Below, one piece after another: positions 8,943-17,557 of a DNA stretch of 64,000 bases. The position numbers and the translations under genes are program-made. Position 1 is the stretch's first letter. Each line of letters begins with the position of its first letter. The notes beneath the pieces were generated by a model, which saw only the letters and a list, made by a program, of their open reading frames with translations, was not told the origin of the DNA and searched no databases. Origin of the DNA: Teichococcus rhizosphaerae (GTDB lineage Bacteria; Pseudomonadota; Alphaproteobacteria; Acetobacterales; Acetobacteraceae); NCBI RefSeq assembly GCF_002631185.1, contig NZ_PDNU01000015.1, positions 1-64,000 of the forward strand, written 5' to 3'.

Positions 8943-9230
8943 TCAGCGCAGCGGCTCGACCCCGCCGGGTGCCGCAAGGCCATTGCGCCGCAGGCAGTCA
9001 CGGAATGCCCGCAATTCGGCCACGCGCAGGTCGTTCTGCACCCGGTCGCGGTTGCCCCAGTTCAGCGGGTTGTCCTGCCGGCCCAGCGCCAGCACGGCCG
9101 GGTCGTTCCGCGCCTCGGCGCGGCAGGCGGCATGGCCGGGCGGCTCCTGCGGCGCGGGCGGCGCCGGCGGCCGGCCCGCGCAGGCGGCCAGCAGGGGCAG
9201 CAGCAGCAGGGCATGGATCGGGCGCATCAT
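8943..9230 (-). CDS. Small putative lipoprotein of unknown function
   Basis: 95 residues. A hydrophobic signal with the lipobox LLAAC (Cys17) is followed by a Pro-rich linker and a domain ending with WGNRDRVQNDLRVAELRAFRDC, holding two further cysteines (in HAACRAE and FRDCLRR) that could form a disulfide. The ATG overlaps the nudC stop as ATGA, so it is translationally coupled to nudC and probably expressed with it. I do not recognise a characterised family. It is predicted to be an outer-membrane or periplasmic anchored protein. Confidence 0.7.
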   Translation of the reverse strand: MMRPIHALLLLPLLAACAGRPPAPPAPQEPPGHAACRAEARNDPAVLALGRQDNPLNWGNRDRVQNDLRVAELRAFRDCLRRNGLAAPGGVEPLR

Positions 9231-10153
9231 TCGGCCTCCAGCCAGTCCTCGATCAGCCGGCGCGCGATGGAGTCCAGGCGCGGCAGGCTGAAGCCGTGCC
9301 GCTCATGCGAGCGGATCTCGGCGCGGGTGAACCAGCGCGCGTCGCGCAGCTCCTCCGGGTCGATGGTGATGGCCTCCGACAGCGCCTCGGCATGGAAGCC
9401 CAGCATGATGGAGGCGGGAAAGGGCCAGGGCTGCGAGGAATGGTAGAACACGCCGCCCACCCGGATGCCCACCTCCTCCAGCACCTCGCGGCGCACCGCC
9501 TCCTCCAGGCTCTCGCCTGGCTCCACGAAGCCGGCCAGGGTGGAATACATGGTGGTGTTGGGAAAGCGCGTGGAATGGCCGAGCAGGGCGCGCGGCCCGT
9601 CCGTCACCAGCATGATCACCGCCGGATCGGTGCGCGGGAAGTGCTGCGCGCCGCAGGCGGTGCAGGCCATGGCGTTGCCGGCCGAGCGCGGCTCGCAGGC
9701 GCCGCCGCAGACGCCGCAGAAGCGGTGCCGCACGCGCCAGTGCATCAGCCCGCGGGCATGGGCCAGCACGCTGGCCTCGCCCGGCGGCAGCAGCCCGGCC
9801 ACGGCGCGGAGGTCGGCGAAGGCGCCGAGATCCCCCGACAGCAGCGGCAGCGGGTCCTCGGCGGCGGAACAGTCCACGCTGAAGACCGGCCGCCCGTCCC
9901 ACAGGCCGAGAAAGGCCCAGGGGCCGCCGGCCATGCGCAGGGCCTGCGCCGCCTCGGCGGACAGCAGCACGGCCTCGGGCCGGCCCTCCTCCACGCCGCG
10001 CATCAGGCTGCGGCTGCGCCAGACCGGCACGAACAGCGCCTGCGGCGAGGCCAGGGCGGTGTCGATGAACTCGGCGTCCTCCCGCCGGCCCGAGGCGCGG
10101 TCGAGGGGGCTGCCGGTATAGGCGTTGGGGCGGGAAGCCGGAATGGACAGCAT
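9227..10153 (-). CDS. nudC: NAD+ diphosphatase (NudC-type Nudix hydrolase)
   Basis: 308 residues from the ATG at 10153. It has the NudC layout: a variable N-terminal domain, a four-cysteine zinc ribbon (CGVCGGACEPRS, then CTACGAQHFPRTDPAVI), and a Nudix box GFVEPGESLEEAVRREVLEE followed by VGI. The motif SQPWPFPASIMLGFHA behind the Nudix box matches the SQPWPFPxS(L/M)M signature of NADH pyrophosphatases. The enzyme cleaves NAD(H) to NMN(H) and AMP and in other bacteria removes NAD caps from RNA. The end overlaps the small lipoprotein start (ATGA). It diverges from the SRP RNA and dnaX. Confidence 0.95.
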   Translation of the reverse strand: MLSIPASRPNAYTGSPLDRASGRREDAEFIDTALASPQALFVPVWRSRSLMRGVEEGRPEAVLLSAEAAQALRMAGGPWAFLGLWDGRPVFSVDCSAAEDPLPLLSGDLGAFADLRAVAGLLPPGEASVLAHARGLMHWRVRHRFCGVCGGACEPRSAGNAMACTACGAQHFPRTDPAVIMLVTDGPRALLGHSTRFPNTTMYSTLAGFVEPGESLEEAVRREVLEEVGIRVGGVFYHSSQPWPFPASIMLGFHAEALSEAITIDPEELRDARWFTRAEIRSHERHGFSLPRLDSIARRLIEDWLEAE

Positions 10154-10218
10154 GCGGGCGCGACCCTGCCATGGGCGGGCCGCGACGGCAACTCGGCCGC
10201 CTTTCCGGCGCGCCCCCC

Positions 10219-10247
10219 TTGCCCGGGAGGGGGGGCGGCATGATATT
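10219..10247 (+). promoter_or_regulatory. Candidate sigma70-type promoter of the SRP RNA
   Basis: ttgccc (10219-10224) and gatatt (10242-10247) are separated by 17 bases, and the predicted start point falls at 10254-10256, exactly at the 5' arm of the SRP RNA stem. The spacing supports it; the -35 and -10 hexamers are only partial matches. Confidence 0.5.
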
Positions 10248-10255
10248 GTTCCCTC

Positions 10256-10352
10256 GGAAGGTCGGCGGCGGACAGACGCCTTGCCAACCCGGTCAGGTCC
10301 GGAAGGAAGCAGCCGCAGCGAGTTCCCGTCTGGGTCGTTCCGCCGGTCTTCC
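10256..10352 (+). ncRNA. ffs: Signal recognition particle RNA (small bacterial type, 4.5S)
   Basis: A 13-bp terminal stem pairs 10256-10268 with 10340-10352, with G-T wobbles at two positions. Inside lies the conserved SRP domain IV loop: ggtcaggtccggaaggaagc at 10291-10310 followed by agccgcag, the Ffh (M-domain) binding element and the tetraloop. The 97-nt length fits the small SRP RNA class without an Alu domain. It acts with Ffh in co-translational targeting to the membrane. Placement just upstream of dnaX is a common arrangement in proteobacteria. Confidence 0.95.
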
Positions 10353-10404
10353 ACCCTCTCGCTGAAATGGCCCGCCGCGGCCAGCACCGGATCCGCCGCG
10401 CGCC

Positions 10405-12330
10405 ATGCCAAGCGACACCCGCCCCGACGAGCTTGAACAACCGCCCGTGCCCGAAGGCGCCGGCCTGTTCGGCGAGCCGCCGCCACCCGAGGGGCCGGGG
10501 CTGTTCGGGGACGCGCCCGCCTCCCCCCCCGCCGCGCCGGCGCCGGACCAGCCCGCCACCCCCTACCGGGTGCTGGCGCGCAAATACCGCCCGCAGAGCT
10601 TCGCCGACCTGATCGGCCAGGACGCGCTGGTGCGCACGCTCCGCAACGCCTTCGCGCAGAACCGCGTGGCGCATGCGTTCATGCTCACCGGCGTGCGCGG
10701 CGTGGGCAAGACCACCACCGCCCGCATCATCGCCCGCGCGCTGAACTGCGTCGGGCCCGACGGCCAGGACGGCCCGACCGCCGAGCCCTGCGGCGCCTGC
10801 GCCGAGTGCCAGGCCATCCTGGCCGACCGCCACCCGGACGTGCTGGAGCTGGACGCCGCCTCCAACAACGGCGTGGACAACATCCGCGAGCTGCGCGAGG
10901 CGGTGCGGTATCGCCCGGCGCGCGCGCGCTTCAAGGTCTACATCCTCGACGAGGTCCACATGCTGTCCACGGCGGCGTTCAACGCGCTGCTGAAGACGCT
11001 GGAGGAACCCCCGCCGCAGGTGAAGTTCCTCTTCGCCACCACCGAGATCCGCAAGGTCCCGGCCACCATCCTGTCCCGCTGCCAGCGCTTCGACCTCCGG
11101 CGCGTGCCGCAGGAAACGTTGCGCGCCCACTTCGCCCGCATCGCGGAGGCCGAGGCCGTGCCCGCCACGCCCGAGGCGCTGGCCATGATCGCCCGCGCGG
11201 CGGATGGCTCGGTGCGCGACGGCCTTTCGCTGCTGGACCAGGCGATCGCCCAGGCCGCCGGCAGCGCCGAGGGCGTGCAGGCGGACCTCGTGCGGGACAT
11301 GCTGGGCCTGGCCGACCGCACCCTGCTGTTCGACCTGCTGGAGGCCGCCTTCCGCGGCGACATCCCGGCCGTGCTGGCGGCGATGGATGCCGGGCATGAG
11401 CGCGGCGCCGACCCCGGCGTGGTGCTGGCCGACCTGCTGGAACTGACCCACACCCTGACGCGGCTCCGCGCCGTGCCCGCCCTGCGCCAGGACCCCTCCC
11501 TGGCCGAGGCCGAGCGGGTGCGCGGCACGGCGCTGGCCGAGGCGCTGAGCATCCCGGTGCTGGGCCGCGCCTGGCAGGTGCTGCTGAAGGGCATCACCGA
11601 GGTCGCCGAGGCGCCGGACCGGCGCGCGGCGGCCGAGATGGTGCTGATCCGCCTCGCCCACCTGGCCGAGATGCCGACGCCGGGCGAACTGGTGCGGCGC
11701 CTGACCGAGGGCGGCGCCACCCAGCCGGGTGCGGGCCACGCGGTGAACGGCCCTGGCATGGGCAAGCCGGCAGGCGGCGCCCGCGCCACGGCCAATGGCG
11801 CGCCGGCCATGGAGGCGGCGCCCGCCGCCCTTCCCCAGCCGCGCGGCTTCCGCGAGGTGGTGGCGCTGGCCTCGGGCCGGGCGCCGATGCTGCACGCCCA
11901 CCTGCTGCACAACACGCATCTGGTGGCCTTCGCGCCCGGCCGCATCGAGATCCGCCAGCGGCCCGAGGCGCCGCGCGACCTCGCCGCCCAGCTTTCGGCC
12001 CTGCTGCTGGAGCAGACGGGAAAGCGCTGGACCATCACCCTCTCCAATGCCGAGGGCGAGCCCACCATCGCCCAGCAGCGCAGCCACGTGGCCAGCGAGC
12101 GGATGGAGATGGCCAGGTCCCACCCGCTGGTGCAGTCCATCCTGCTCGCCTTTCCCGGTGCCCAGGTGGAGGCGCTGCGCGACGACAGCCTGGACGAGTA
12201 CGGCCTGCCGCCGCTGCCCGACGCGCTCCCCGAGCCGCCCGATGACGGCCCCGAATTCGCGCCGCCCGACGCCGAGCCGGCCGACCTCGACGATTTCCAT
12301 TCCTCTGATCTCCACGGAGAGGACGCATGA
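10405..12330 (+). CDS. dnaX: DNA polymerase III subunit gamma/tau
   Basis: 641 residues. Clamp-loader ATPase of the replisome. After a Pro/Gly-rich N-terminal extension of about 50 residues with a duplicated GLFG motif, the AAA+ domain begins at [19 protein letters not shown]. Walker A is [13 protein letters not shown], the zinc site is CVGPDG...CGACAEC, Walker B is [10 protein letters not shown], and sensor 1 is [24 protein letters not shown]. The C-terminal tau region runs from about residue 400, with an Ala/Gly-rich linker. I see no A-rich slippery heptamer, so a programmed gamma frameshift is not evident. The stop overlaps the ybaB start (ATGA). Confidence 0.97.
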   Translation: MPSDTRPDELEQPPVPEGAGLFGEPPPPEGPGLFGDAPASPPAAPAPDQPATPYRVLARKYRPQSFADLIGQDALVRTLRNAFAQNRVAHAFMLTGVRGVGKTTTARIIARALNCVGPDGQDGPTAEPCGACAECQAILADRHPDVLELDAASNNGVDNIRELREAVRYRPARARFKVYILDEVHMLSTAAFNALLKTLEEPPPQVKFLFATTEIRKVPATILSRCQRFDLRRVPQETLRAHFARIAEAEAVPATPEALAMIARAADGSVRDGLSLLDQAIAQAAGSAEGVQADLVRDMLGLADRTLLFDLLEAAFRGDIPAVLAAMDAGHERGADPGVVLADLLELTHTLTRLRAVPALRQDPSLAEAERVRGTALAEALSIPVLGRAWQVLLKGITEVAEAPDRRAAAEMVLIRLAHLAEMPTPGELVRRLTEGGATQPGAGHAVNGPGMGKPAGGARATANGAPAMEAAPAALPQPRGFREVVALASGRAPMLHAHLLHNTHLVAFAPGRIEIRQRPEAPRDLAAQLSALLLEQTGKRWTITLSNAEGEPTIAQQRSHVASERMEMARSHPLVQSILLAFPGAQVEALRDDSLDEYGLPPLPDALPEPPDDGPEFAPPDAEPADLDDFHSSDLHGEDA

Positions 12331-12671
12331 AGAACCTTGCCTCGATGATGAAGCAGGCCCAGCAGATGCAGGCCAAGATGCAGGAGATGCAGGCGCGGCT
12401 GGACGCCACCCTGGTGGAAGGCGCCGCCGGCGCCGGCATGGTCAAGGTGACCCTCACCGGCAAGGGCGACCTGAAGCGCCTGGCCATCGACCCCAGCCTG
12501 ATGGTGGCCGATGAGCGCGAGGTGCTGGAGGACCTGATCGTCGCCGCCCATGCCGACGCCAAGGCGAAGGTGGAGGCGATGATGGCCGAGGAGATGCAGA
12601 AGGCCACCTCCGGGCTGAACATCCCCGGCATGGGCGGCGGCGGCCTCGGCGGCTTCAAGCTGCCGTTCTGA
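12327..12671 (+). CDS. ybaB: YbaB/EbfC-family nucleoid-associated protein
   Basis: 114 residues. Contains the family pattern [20 protein letters not shown] (N-terminal helix) and [21 protein letters not shown], then [22 protein letters not shown]. These dimeric proteins bind DNA and help organise the nucleoid. The gene overlaps dnaX by four bases and is followed by recR after 20 bases, the conserved dnaX-ybaB-recR order. The Gly-rich end ([17 protein letters not shown]) is also typical. Confidence 0.97.
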   Translation: MKNLASMMKQAQQMQAKMQEMQARLDATLVEGAAGAGMVKVTLTGKGDLKRLAIDPSLMVADEREVLEDLIVAAHADAKAKVEAMMAEEMQKATSGLNIPGMGGGGLGGFKLPF

Positions 12672-12691
12672 GCAGCCCCCCCGGAACGGCG

Positions 12692-13294
12692 GTGAGCATG
12701 CGCGGGCCGGACCAGGTCGAGCGTCTGGTCGCCATGCTGGCGCGGCTGCCGGGGCTTGGCCGCCGCAGCGCCCGCCGCGCCGCGCTGAAGCTGCTGCAGG
12801 ACCCGGGCGGGCTGATGCTGCCCCTCGCCCAGGCCCTGCGCGAAACGGCGGAAGCCGTCCGCCCCTGCCGTGTCTGCGGCAATCTCGACACCCAGGACCC
12901 CTGCCGCATCTGCACCGACCTGGCGCGCGAGCACGACGTGCTCTGCGTGGTGGAGGGCGTCTCGGACCTTTGGGCGCTGGAGCGGGCGCATGTGCATCGC
13001 GGCCTCTACCATGTGCTGGGCGGCGTGCTTTCGGCGCTCGCGGGCGTGGGGCCGGACGACCTGCGGGTGGCGGACCTGCTGGCCCGCGTGGCCGAGGGCG
13101 AGGCGCGGGAGGTGATCCTGGCCCTGCCCGCCACGGTCGATGGCGCCACCACGGCGCACTACCTGACGGACCGGCTGCGGCCCACAGGGGTAGCCATCAC
13201 GCAGCTCGCCCAGGGCGTGCCAATGGGCGGGGCGCTGGACGTGATGGATGATGGGACGCTGGCGGCGGCGCTGAAGGCACGGCGGCCGGCTTGA
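12692..13294 (+). CDS. recR: Recombination mediator RecR
   Basis: 200 residues, standard length. Helix-hairpin-helix LARLPGLGRRSARRAALKLL near residues 16-35, four-cysteine zinc finger CRVCGNLDTQDPCRIC, and a TOPRIM domain with VVEGVSDLWALE and the ATVDGATTAHYL segment. RecR acts with RecO (and RecF) to load RecA at gaps. The GTG at 12692 has a ggaa element 6 bases upstream; an ATG two codons downstream (12698) is an alternative start. Last gene of the dnaX operon, followed by a terminator. Confidence 0.96.
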   Translation: MSMRGPDQVERLVAMLARLPGLGRRSARRAALKLLQDPGGLMLPLAQALRETAEAVRPCRVCGNLDTQDPCRICTDLAREHDVLCVVEGVSDLWALERAHVHRGLYHVLGGVLSALAGVGPDDLRVADLLARVAEGEAREVILALPATVDGATTAHYLTDRLRPTGVAITQLAQGVPMGGALDVMDDGTLAAALKARRPA

Positions 13295-13296
13295 GG

Positions 13297-13340
13297 CTGG
13301 GGGAGAAAGAATTCTCCCCCAGGCCCCCACTTCTTTTTTC
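13297..13340 (+). terminator. Terminator after recR
   Basis: A perfect 11-bp stem (13297-13307 with 13312-13322, loop agaa) is followed, after gcccccac, by the T-rich run ttcttttttc. It lies between the convergent genes recR and maf. Confidence 0.75.
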
Positions 13341-13342
13341 TG

Positions 13343-13939
13343 TCAGTCGGGCAGCGCGCCGTGCTGGCGCAGAAAACCCAGCAAGGGCAGCAGGGGGAGG
13401 CCGAGGATGGCGCTGTGCTCGCCCTCCACGGCGCGGAAAAGCTGGATGCCGGGGCCCTCCAGCCGGTAGGCGCCGACGGAATGCGTCACCGCCTCCCCTT
13501 CCAGCGCCAGGTAGCGGTCCAGGAAGGCATCCGGGAAGTCACGCATCGTCAGCCGAGGCGTGGCCATGTGCTGCCAGACGCGCCGGCCGTGCCGCCACAG
13601 CACGATGGCGGTGAACAGCGTGTGCGTCCGGCCCCGCAATGCCTGGAGCTGGGCGCGCGCCGCCGGCAGGTCCTCCGGCTTGTCGAACCACCGCCCCTCG
13701 CACACCAGGAGCTGGTCGGCGCCGATCACCAGCGCCTCCGGCTCCCGCCGCGCCACCCGCGCCGCCTTGGCCTCGGCCAGCAGGATGGCGGCGTCGGCGG
13801 GCGGGATCTCCTCGGCTTGCGCGGCCTCCTTCAGGCCCGCCTCGTCCACCGGCGCGGGCTGGATGGTGAAGTCCAGCCCCGCCTCGCGCAGCAGCGCCGC
13901 CCGCGTGGCGGAGCCCGAGGCCAGGATCAGCCGGATCAT
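13343..13939 (-). CDS. maf: Maf-family nucleotide pyrophosphatase
   Basis: 198 residues, the family length. The N-terminal [18 protein letters not shown] is the Maf phosphate-binding signature; [20 protein letters not shown] carries the conserved metal-binding acid and the KP pair; the end has AIRLEGPG-like [11 protein letters not shown]. The GADQ form resembles the YceF type that acts on 7-methyl-GTP, but the exact substrate is not decided by sequence reading. The ATG overlaps the ppsR stop as ATGA, so it is translated coupled to ppsR and leaves the replication origin region. Confidence 0.94.
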   Translation of the reverse strand: MIRLILASGSATRAALLREAGLDFTIQPAPVDEAGLKEAAQAEEIPPADAAILLAEAKAARVARREPEALVIGADQLLVCEGRWFDKPEDLPAARAQLQALRGRTHTLFTAIVLWRHGRRVWQHMATPRLTMRDFPDAFLDRYLALEGEAVTHSVGAYRLEGPGIQLFRAVEGEHSAILGLPLLPLLGFLRQHGALPD

Positions 13940-14805
13940 GCGCCGATGCCGCCCGGGCGCGGCGCGCTCCCCTGGTTGCGGCGGGCGTGCCAGGCTTCCA
14001 TCAGCTGCAGCACGGTGGCGGCCGTTTCCTCGATGGAGCGGCGCGTCACGTCGATCACCGGCCAGCCATGGCTGGTGCAGAGGCGCCGCGCCGCCTGGAT
14101 CTCGGCCTTCACCGCCTCGTGGTCCACATAGTCGTGGGTGTCCTGCCGCACGCCGCCGGCGCCGATGATCTTCAGCCGGTGGCGACGGATGTCGATCAGC
14201 GCCGCCACGTCGATGGTGAGGCCGATCACCGGGCAGGGGGGGTTCTCCAGCTCCTCGGGCAGCGGCGAGGTCGGCACGATCGGCACGTTGGCCGCCTTGA
14301 TGCCCCTGTTGGCCAGGTAGAAGCAGGTGGGCGTCTTGGAGGAGCGCGAGACGCCCACCAGCACGCAATCCGCCTCCTCGATGCCGGCCACGCCCTGGCC
14401 GTCGTCATGCGCCAGCACGTAGTGCATGGCGTCGATCCGGCGGAAATAATCGGCGTCCAGCACGTATTGCGCGGCGCGCTTCTCCCGCGCCTGCTGGCCG
14501 AGCTGGGTCTGCAGCAGGTCCATCACCGGGTCCAGCACCGAAAGGCAGGGCACGCCGAGCTGCTGGCACACCTCCTCCAGCGAATGGCGCAGCGAGCGGT
14601 CCACCAGGGTGAACATCACCGGCCCCGGCTCCGCCTTGATGCCCTCCAGCACCTGCTCGAGCTGCAGGTGGGAGCGGACCAGCGACCAGCGGTGATGGAT
14701 CACATGCGGGTCCGCGAAGCGGGCCAGCGTGGCGCGGGCGATCGAGTTCAGCGTCTCGCCCGTGCTGTCGGAGACGAGATGCAGGTTGAAGCTACGGTTT
14801 GGCAT
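13936..14805 (-). CDS. ppsR: Pyruvate,phosphate dikinase regulatory protein (DUF299)
   Basis: 289 residues starting [20 protein letters not shown]. The P-loop [10 protein letters not shown] spans residues 151-160, and [10 protein letters not shown] and the C-terminal RSIEETAA motif are conserved. It is a bifunctional serine/threonine kinase and pyrophosphorylase that switches PEP synthase or pyruvate,phosphate dikinase off and on using ADP. The target gene is not in this window. The start was set at the ATG at 14805 because the upstream extension runs into the origin region. It diverges from hemE. Confidence 0.95.
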   Translation of the reverse strand: MPNRSFNLHLVSDSTGETLNSIARATLARFADPHVIHHRWSLVRSHLQLEQVLEGIKAEPGPVMFTLVDRSLRHSLEEVCQQLGVPCLSVLDPVMDLLQTQLGQQAREKRAAQYVLDADYFRRIDAMHYVLAHDDGQGVAGIEEADCVLVGVSRSSKTPTCFYLANRGIKAANVPIVPTSPLPEELENPPCPVIGLTIDVAALIDIRRHRLKIIGAGGVRQDTHDYVDHEAVKAEIQAARRLCTSHGWPVIDVTRRSIEETAATVLQLMEAWHARRNQGSAPRPGGIGA

Positions 14806-14897
14806 CGGCTCCGGTCGGCCTCGTGCGGCGTTGTTCCGCCATGGGGAAGAGGGGTGGAGAATAACGGGGATCGCTGTGGAGATTGGGGAAAACCTTG

Positions 14898-14929
14898 CCC
14901 CGCTTGAACCCCCCCTGGGATAAGCGGGG
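14898..14929. repeat. Inverted repeat inside the origin region
   Basis: ccccgctt (14898-14905) and aagcgggg (14922-14929) form an 8-bp perfect stem around a 16-base C-rich loop. It could be an origin structural element or a terminator-like hairpin; the sequence does not decide. Confidence 0.45.
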
Positions 14930-15085
14930 ATGGAATCCGCATTTCCGGAGGGTTGTGGTTTGTTGGGCACAGCGCCGCGCGAGACTCTGTGGAAAACGCC
15001 GGAAAGCGGCCTTTGAGCTGGTTTTCCGCCCGATTCGCACCTGTGGAGAACTTTGTGGACAGGAATTGCTTCCCCTGCGTCCCCC

Positions 15086-15094
15086 TTATCCACA
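15086..15094 (+). promoter_or_regulatory. Perfect DnaA box
   Basis: ttatccaca matches the high-affinity consensus TTATCCACA exactly. Four related sites lie within the preceding 220 bases, most in the opposite orientation, which is the clustering expected of an origin. Confidence 0.8.
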
Positions 15095-15149
15095 GGCCCT
15101 ACTGGACCCCCATCTTTCTTAAAGACTCTTTTTCATAGAAAGGGGCGCC

Positions 15150-16193
15150 ATGGAAAACGCATCGAAGCCCTTGCTGCGCGCCCTCTCGGGAGAGGCGGTC
15201 TGGCCGCCGCCCTTCTGGCTGATGCGCCAGGCCGGGCGGTACCTGCCCGAGTACCGGGAGTTGCGGGCCCAGGCCGGCGACTTCATCCGCCTCTGCACCA
15301 ACCCCGCCCTGGCCGCGGAGGTGACGCTGCAGCCGCTGCGCCGCTACGGCATGGATGGCGCCATCCTGTTCAGCGACATCCTGATGCTGCCCTGGGCCAT
15401 GGGGCAGCCGCTCCGCTACGCCGAGGGGGAGGGGCCGCTGCTGGAGCCGATCCGCGACGCCGGGGGGCTGGCGAAGCTGGACCCGCACGGCGCCTCCGCG
15501 CGGCTCGCGCCGATCTACGAGACGGTCTCCAGAGTTCGCGCCGGGCTTGGCCAGGAGGCGCCGAAGGCGGCGCTGATCGGCTTCGCGGGCAGCCCCTTCA
15601 CGGTCGCCTGCTACATGGTGGAAGGCCGGGGAGGGGGGGAGTTCGCCCATGCCCGCCGCATGGCCTATGCCGACCCCGCCCTGTTCGGGAAGCTGATCCG
15701 CCTGCTGGTCGACGCGACCACGGAATACCTCCTCGCCCAGGCCGAGGCAGGGGCCGAGGCGCTGATGCTGTTCGACAGCTGGGCCGGCCTGCTTTCCCCC
15801 TCGCAGTTCCGCCGCTGGTCGGTCGAGCCCAGCGCCGCCATCGTGCGCAACATCCGGAAGGTCCGGCCCGACATCCCGCTGATCGGCTTCCCCCGCCTGG
15901 CGGGGCCGCTGCTGCCGGAATACGCGCAGCGCACCGGCGTCTCCACCGTGGCGATGGACACCGCCATGGACCCGCGCTGGGCGGCGGCCGCGGTGCCCGC
16001 CGAGGTGGCGCTGCAGGGCAACCTGGACCCGCAGGCCGTGGTGGCGGGCGGCGCCGCCATGGAGGCGGAGGCACGCTCCATTCTGGCCGCCATGCGCGGC
16101 CGGCCCTTCGTGTTCAACCTGGGCCACGGCATCGTGCCGCCCACGCCGCCGGAGCATGTGGCGGCGCTGGCCCGCGTCATCCGCACGGGCTGA
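15150..16193 (+). CDS. hemE: Uroporphyrinogen decarboxylase
   Basis: 347 residues. Removes the four acetate carboxyls of uroporphyrinogen III to give coproporphyrinogen III in haem synthesis. Signatures are PPFWLMRQAGRYLPEYRELR (about residues 21-40), DILMLPWAMGQ, GFAGSPFTVACYMVEG and FNLGHGIVPPTPPEHV. It is the first gene to the right of the proposed origin and reads away from it. The ATG at 15150 gives the standard N-terminus. Confidence 0.98.
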   Translation: MENASKPLLRALSGEAVWPPPFWLMRQAGRYLPEYRELRAQAGDFIRLCTNPALAAEVTLQPLRRYGMDGAILFSDILMLPWAMGQPLRYAEGEGPLLEPIRDAGGLAKLDPHGASARLAPIYETVSRVRAGLGQEAPKAALIGFAGSPFTVACYMVEGRGGGEFAHARRMAYADPALFGKLIRLLVDATTEYLLAQAEAGAEALMLFDSWAGLLSPSQFRRWSVEPSAAIVRNIRKVRPDIPLIGFPRLAGPLLPEYAQRTGVSTVAMDTAMDPRWAAAAVPAEVALQGNLDPQAVVAGGAAMEAEARSILAAMRGRPFVFNLGHGIVPPTPPEHVAALARVIRTG

Positions 16194-16313
16194 GGCCGGC
16201 CACCGCAAGGGAAGCCGCCGGAAGGGAAGCCAGGGGGGGCCGCCAGGGCCGCCCCGGGCAACAATGGCCGGGATGCGGCGTTCCCCGGGGCAACCCCCCT
16301 GGAGAATGCCCGC

Positions 16314-17384
16314 ATGCCCGTACGCTACGACCCGTCGCTGGAACAGGTGCAGCCCGACGAGGCGGAAACCATCGCCCGCATCGTCGGGAGCCTGCGCAAG
16401 ATCAGCGAGACCACCTTCGAGGATTACGGCCATGCCGTGCGCAGCGTGCACGCCAAGAGCCATGGCCTGCTGAAGGGCACGCTGCGGGTGCTGGACCACC
16501 TGCCCCCCACCCTGGCGCAGGGCCTCTTCGCGCGGCCGGCGGAATACCCGGTGGTGCTGCGCTTCTCCACCAATCCGGGCGACGTGCTGGACGACAGCAT
16601 CACCGTGCCGCGCGGCCTGGCGGTGAAGGTGATCGGCGTGGAGGGAGAGCGGCTGCCCGGCTCGGAGGCCGACACCACCCAGGACTTCGTCATGGCCAAC
16701 GCGCCGGTCTTCGCCGCGCCGGACGCCAAGACCTTCGCCGGCAGCCTGAAGCTGCTGGCCCGCACCACCGACACGCCGCAGGCGCTGAAGAAGGTGGTCT
16801 CGGCCGTGCTGCGCGGCGCGGAAACGGTGGTGGAGACCTTTGGCGGCGAGAGCGCCACGCTGAAGAGCATGGGTGGCCACCCCAGCACCCACATCCTGGG
16901 CGAGACCTTCTGGAGCCAGGCGCCGCTGCGCCATGGCGAGTATGTGGCCAAGTATTCCATCGCCCCGCTCTCCCCCGCGCTCCAGGCGCTGAAGGATGCC
17001 AGGGTGGAGACCAGCGGCCGGCCGGACGCGCTGCGCGAGGAGGTGAGGGCCTTCTTCCGCGAGCAGGGCGGCGAGTGGGAACTGCGCGCGCAGCTTCTCA
17101 CCAACCGCGAGACCATGCCTGTCGAGGACGCCTCCGTGGCCTGGCCGGAGGAGGAGAGCCCCTACATCCCCGTGGCCCGCATCCTCCTGCCGCCGCAATC
17201 GGGCTGGGACGCGGAGCGCTCCCGCGAGATCGACGACGCCATGGCCTTCAGCCCCTGGCACGGGCTGGAGGCGCACCGGCCGCTCGGCAACATCATGCGC
17301 GCCCGCCGCCCCGCCTATGAGGATTCCGCGCGCTTCCGCGGCACGCGCAATGGCTGCCCGATTCATGAGCCGCGCCATGGCTGA
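16314..17384 (+). CDS. Catalase-family (haem peroxide-metabolising) protein
   Basis: 356 residues, shorter than true small-subunit catalases (about 480) and resembling the catalase-like y4iL group. The N-terminal region has RSVHAKSHGLLKGTLRVL, with a His in the place of the distal His, then VLRFSTNPGDVLDDS and PRGLAVKVIGVEGERLPG, which match the catalase core (RFST, RGxAxK). NAPVFAAPDAKTF is also family-like. Near the end IMRARRPAY offers the R-x3-Y haem-ligand pattern. Whether it degrades peroxide or acts as a fatty-acid hydroperoxide enzyme is not clear. It follows hemE by 120 bases. Confidence 0.82.
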   Translation: MPVRYDPSLEQVQPDEAETIARIVGSLRKISETTFEDYGHAVRSVHAKSHGLLKGTLRVLDHLPPTLAQGLFARPAEYPVVLRFSTNPGDVLDDSITVPRGLAVKVIGVEGERLPGSEADTTQDFVMANAPVFAAPDAKTFAGSLKLLARTTDTPQALKKVVSAVLRGAETVVETFGGESATLKSMGGHPSTHILGETFWSQAPLRHGEYVAKYSIAPLSPALQALKDARVETSGRPDALREEVRAFFREQGGEWELRAQLLTNRETMPVEDASVAWPEEESPYIPVARILLPPQSGWDAERSREIDDAMAFSPWHGLEAHRPLGNIMRARRPAYEDSARFRGTRNGCPIHEPRHG

Positions 17385-17557
17385 AAGCCGGACAAAAGGT
17401 TTCCGTGCCTGACCTGCACGCGAGCGGCTGACGCCGCGATGGCGCCCGGGCGCGGGAAGCCGGCCGTGCCTGTGCGGAAAAACCACCGCGGCCGCCTTGC
17501 GCGGCGCGCTCAGGCTGGCATCGTCCGCGCCGCCTGTTGCGCGGAAAGCCAGCTCCC

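Larger units (their letters stand above)
14806..15149. other. oriC: Probable chromosomal replication origin (oriC)
   Basis: This 344-base gap between ppsR (minus) and hemE (plus) is gene-free and carries five TGTGGA/TCCACA cores: a perfect DnaA box ttatccaca at 15086-15094, one-mismatch boxes at 14988-14996 (tgtggaaaa) and 15042-15050 (tgtggagaa), and weaker boxes at 14875-14883 and 15054-15062. An AT-rich stretch, tctttcttaaagactcttttt, follows at about 15113-15133 and could be the unwinding element or the hemE promoter. Alphaproteobacterial origins (Caulobacter, Rickettsia) lie in exactly this place next to hemE. Function is inferred from position and motifs. Confidence 0.8.

Noticed and set aside
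14806-15093. An N-terminal extension of ppsR into the origin region
   Set aside because: The conserved N-terminus of the family starts at the ATG at 14805; the extension has no family-like sequence.
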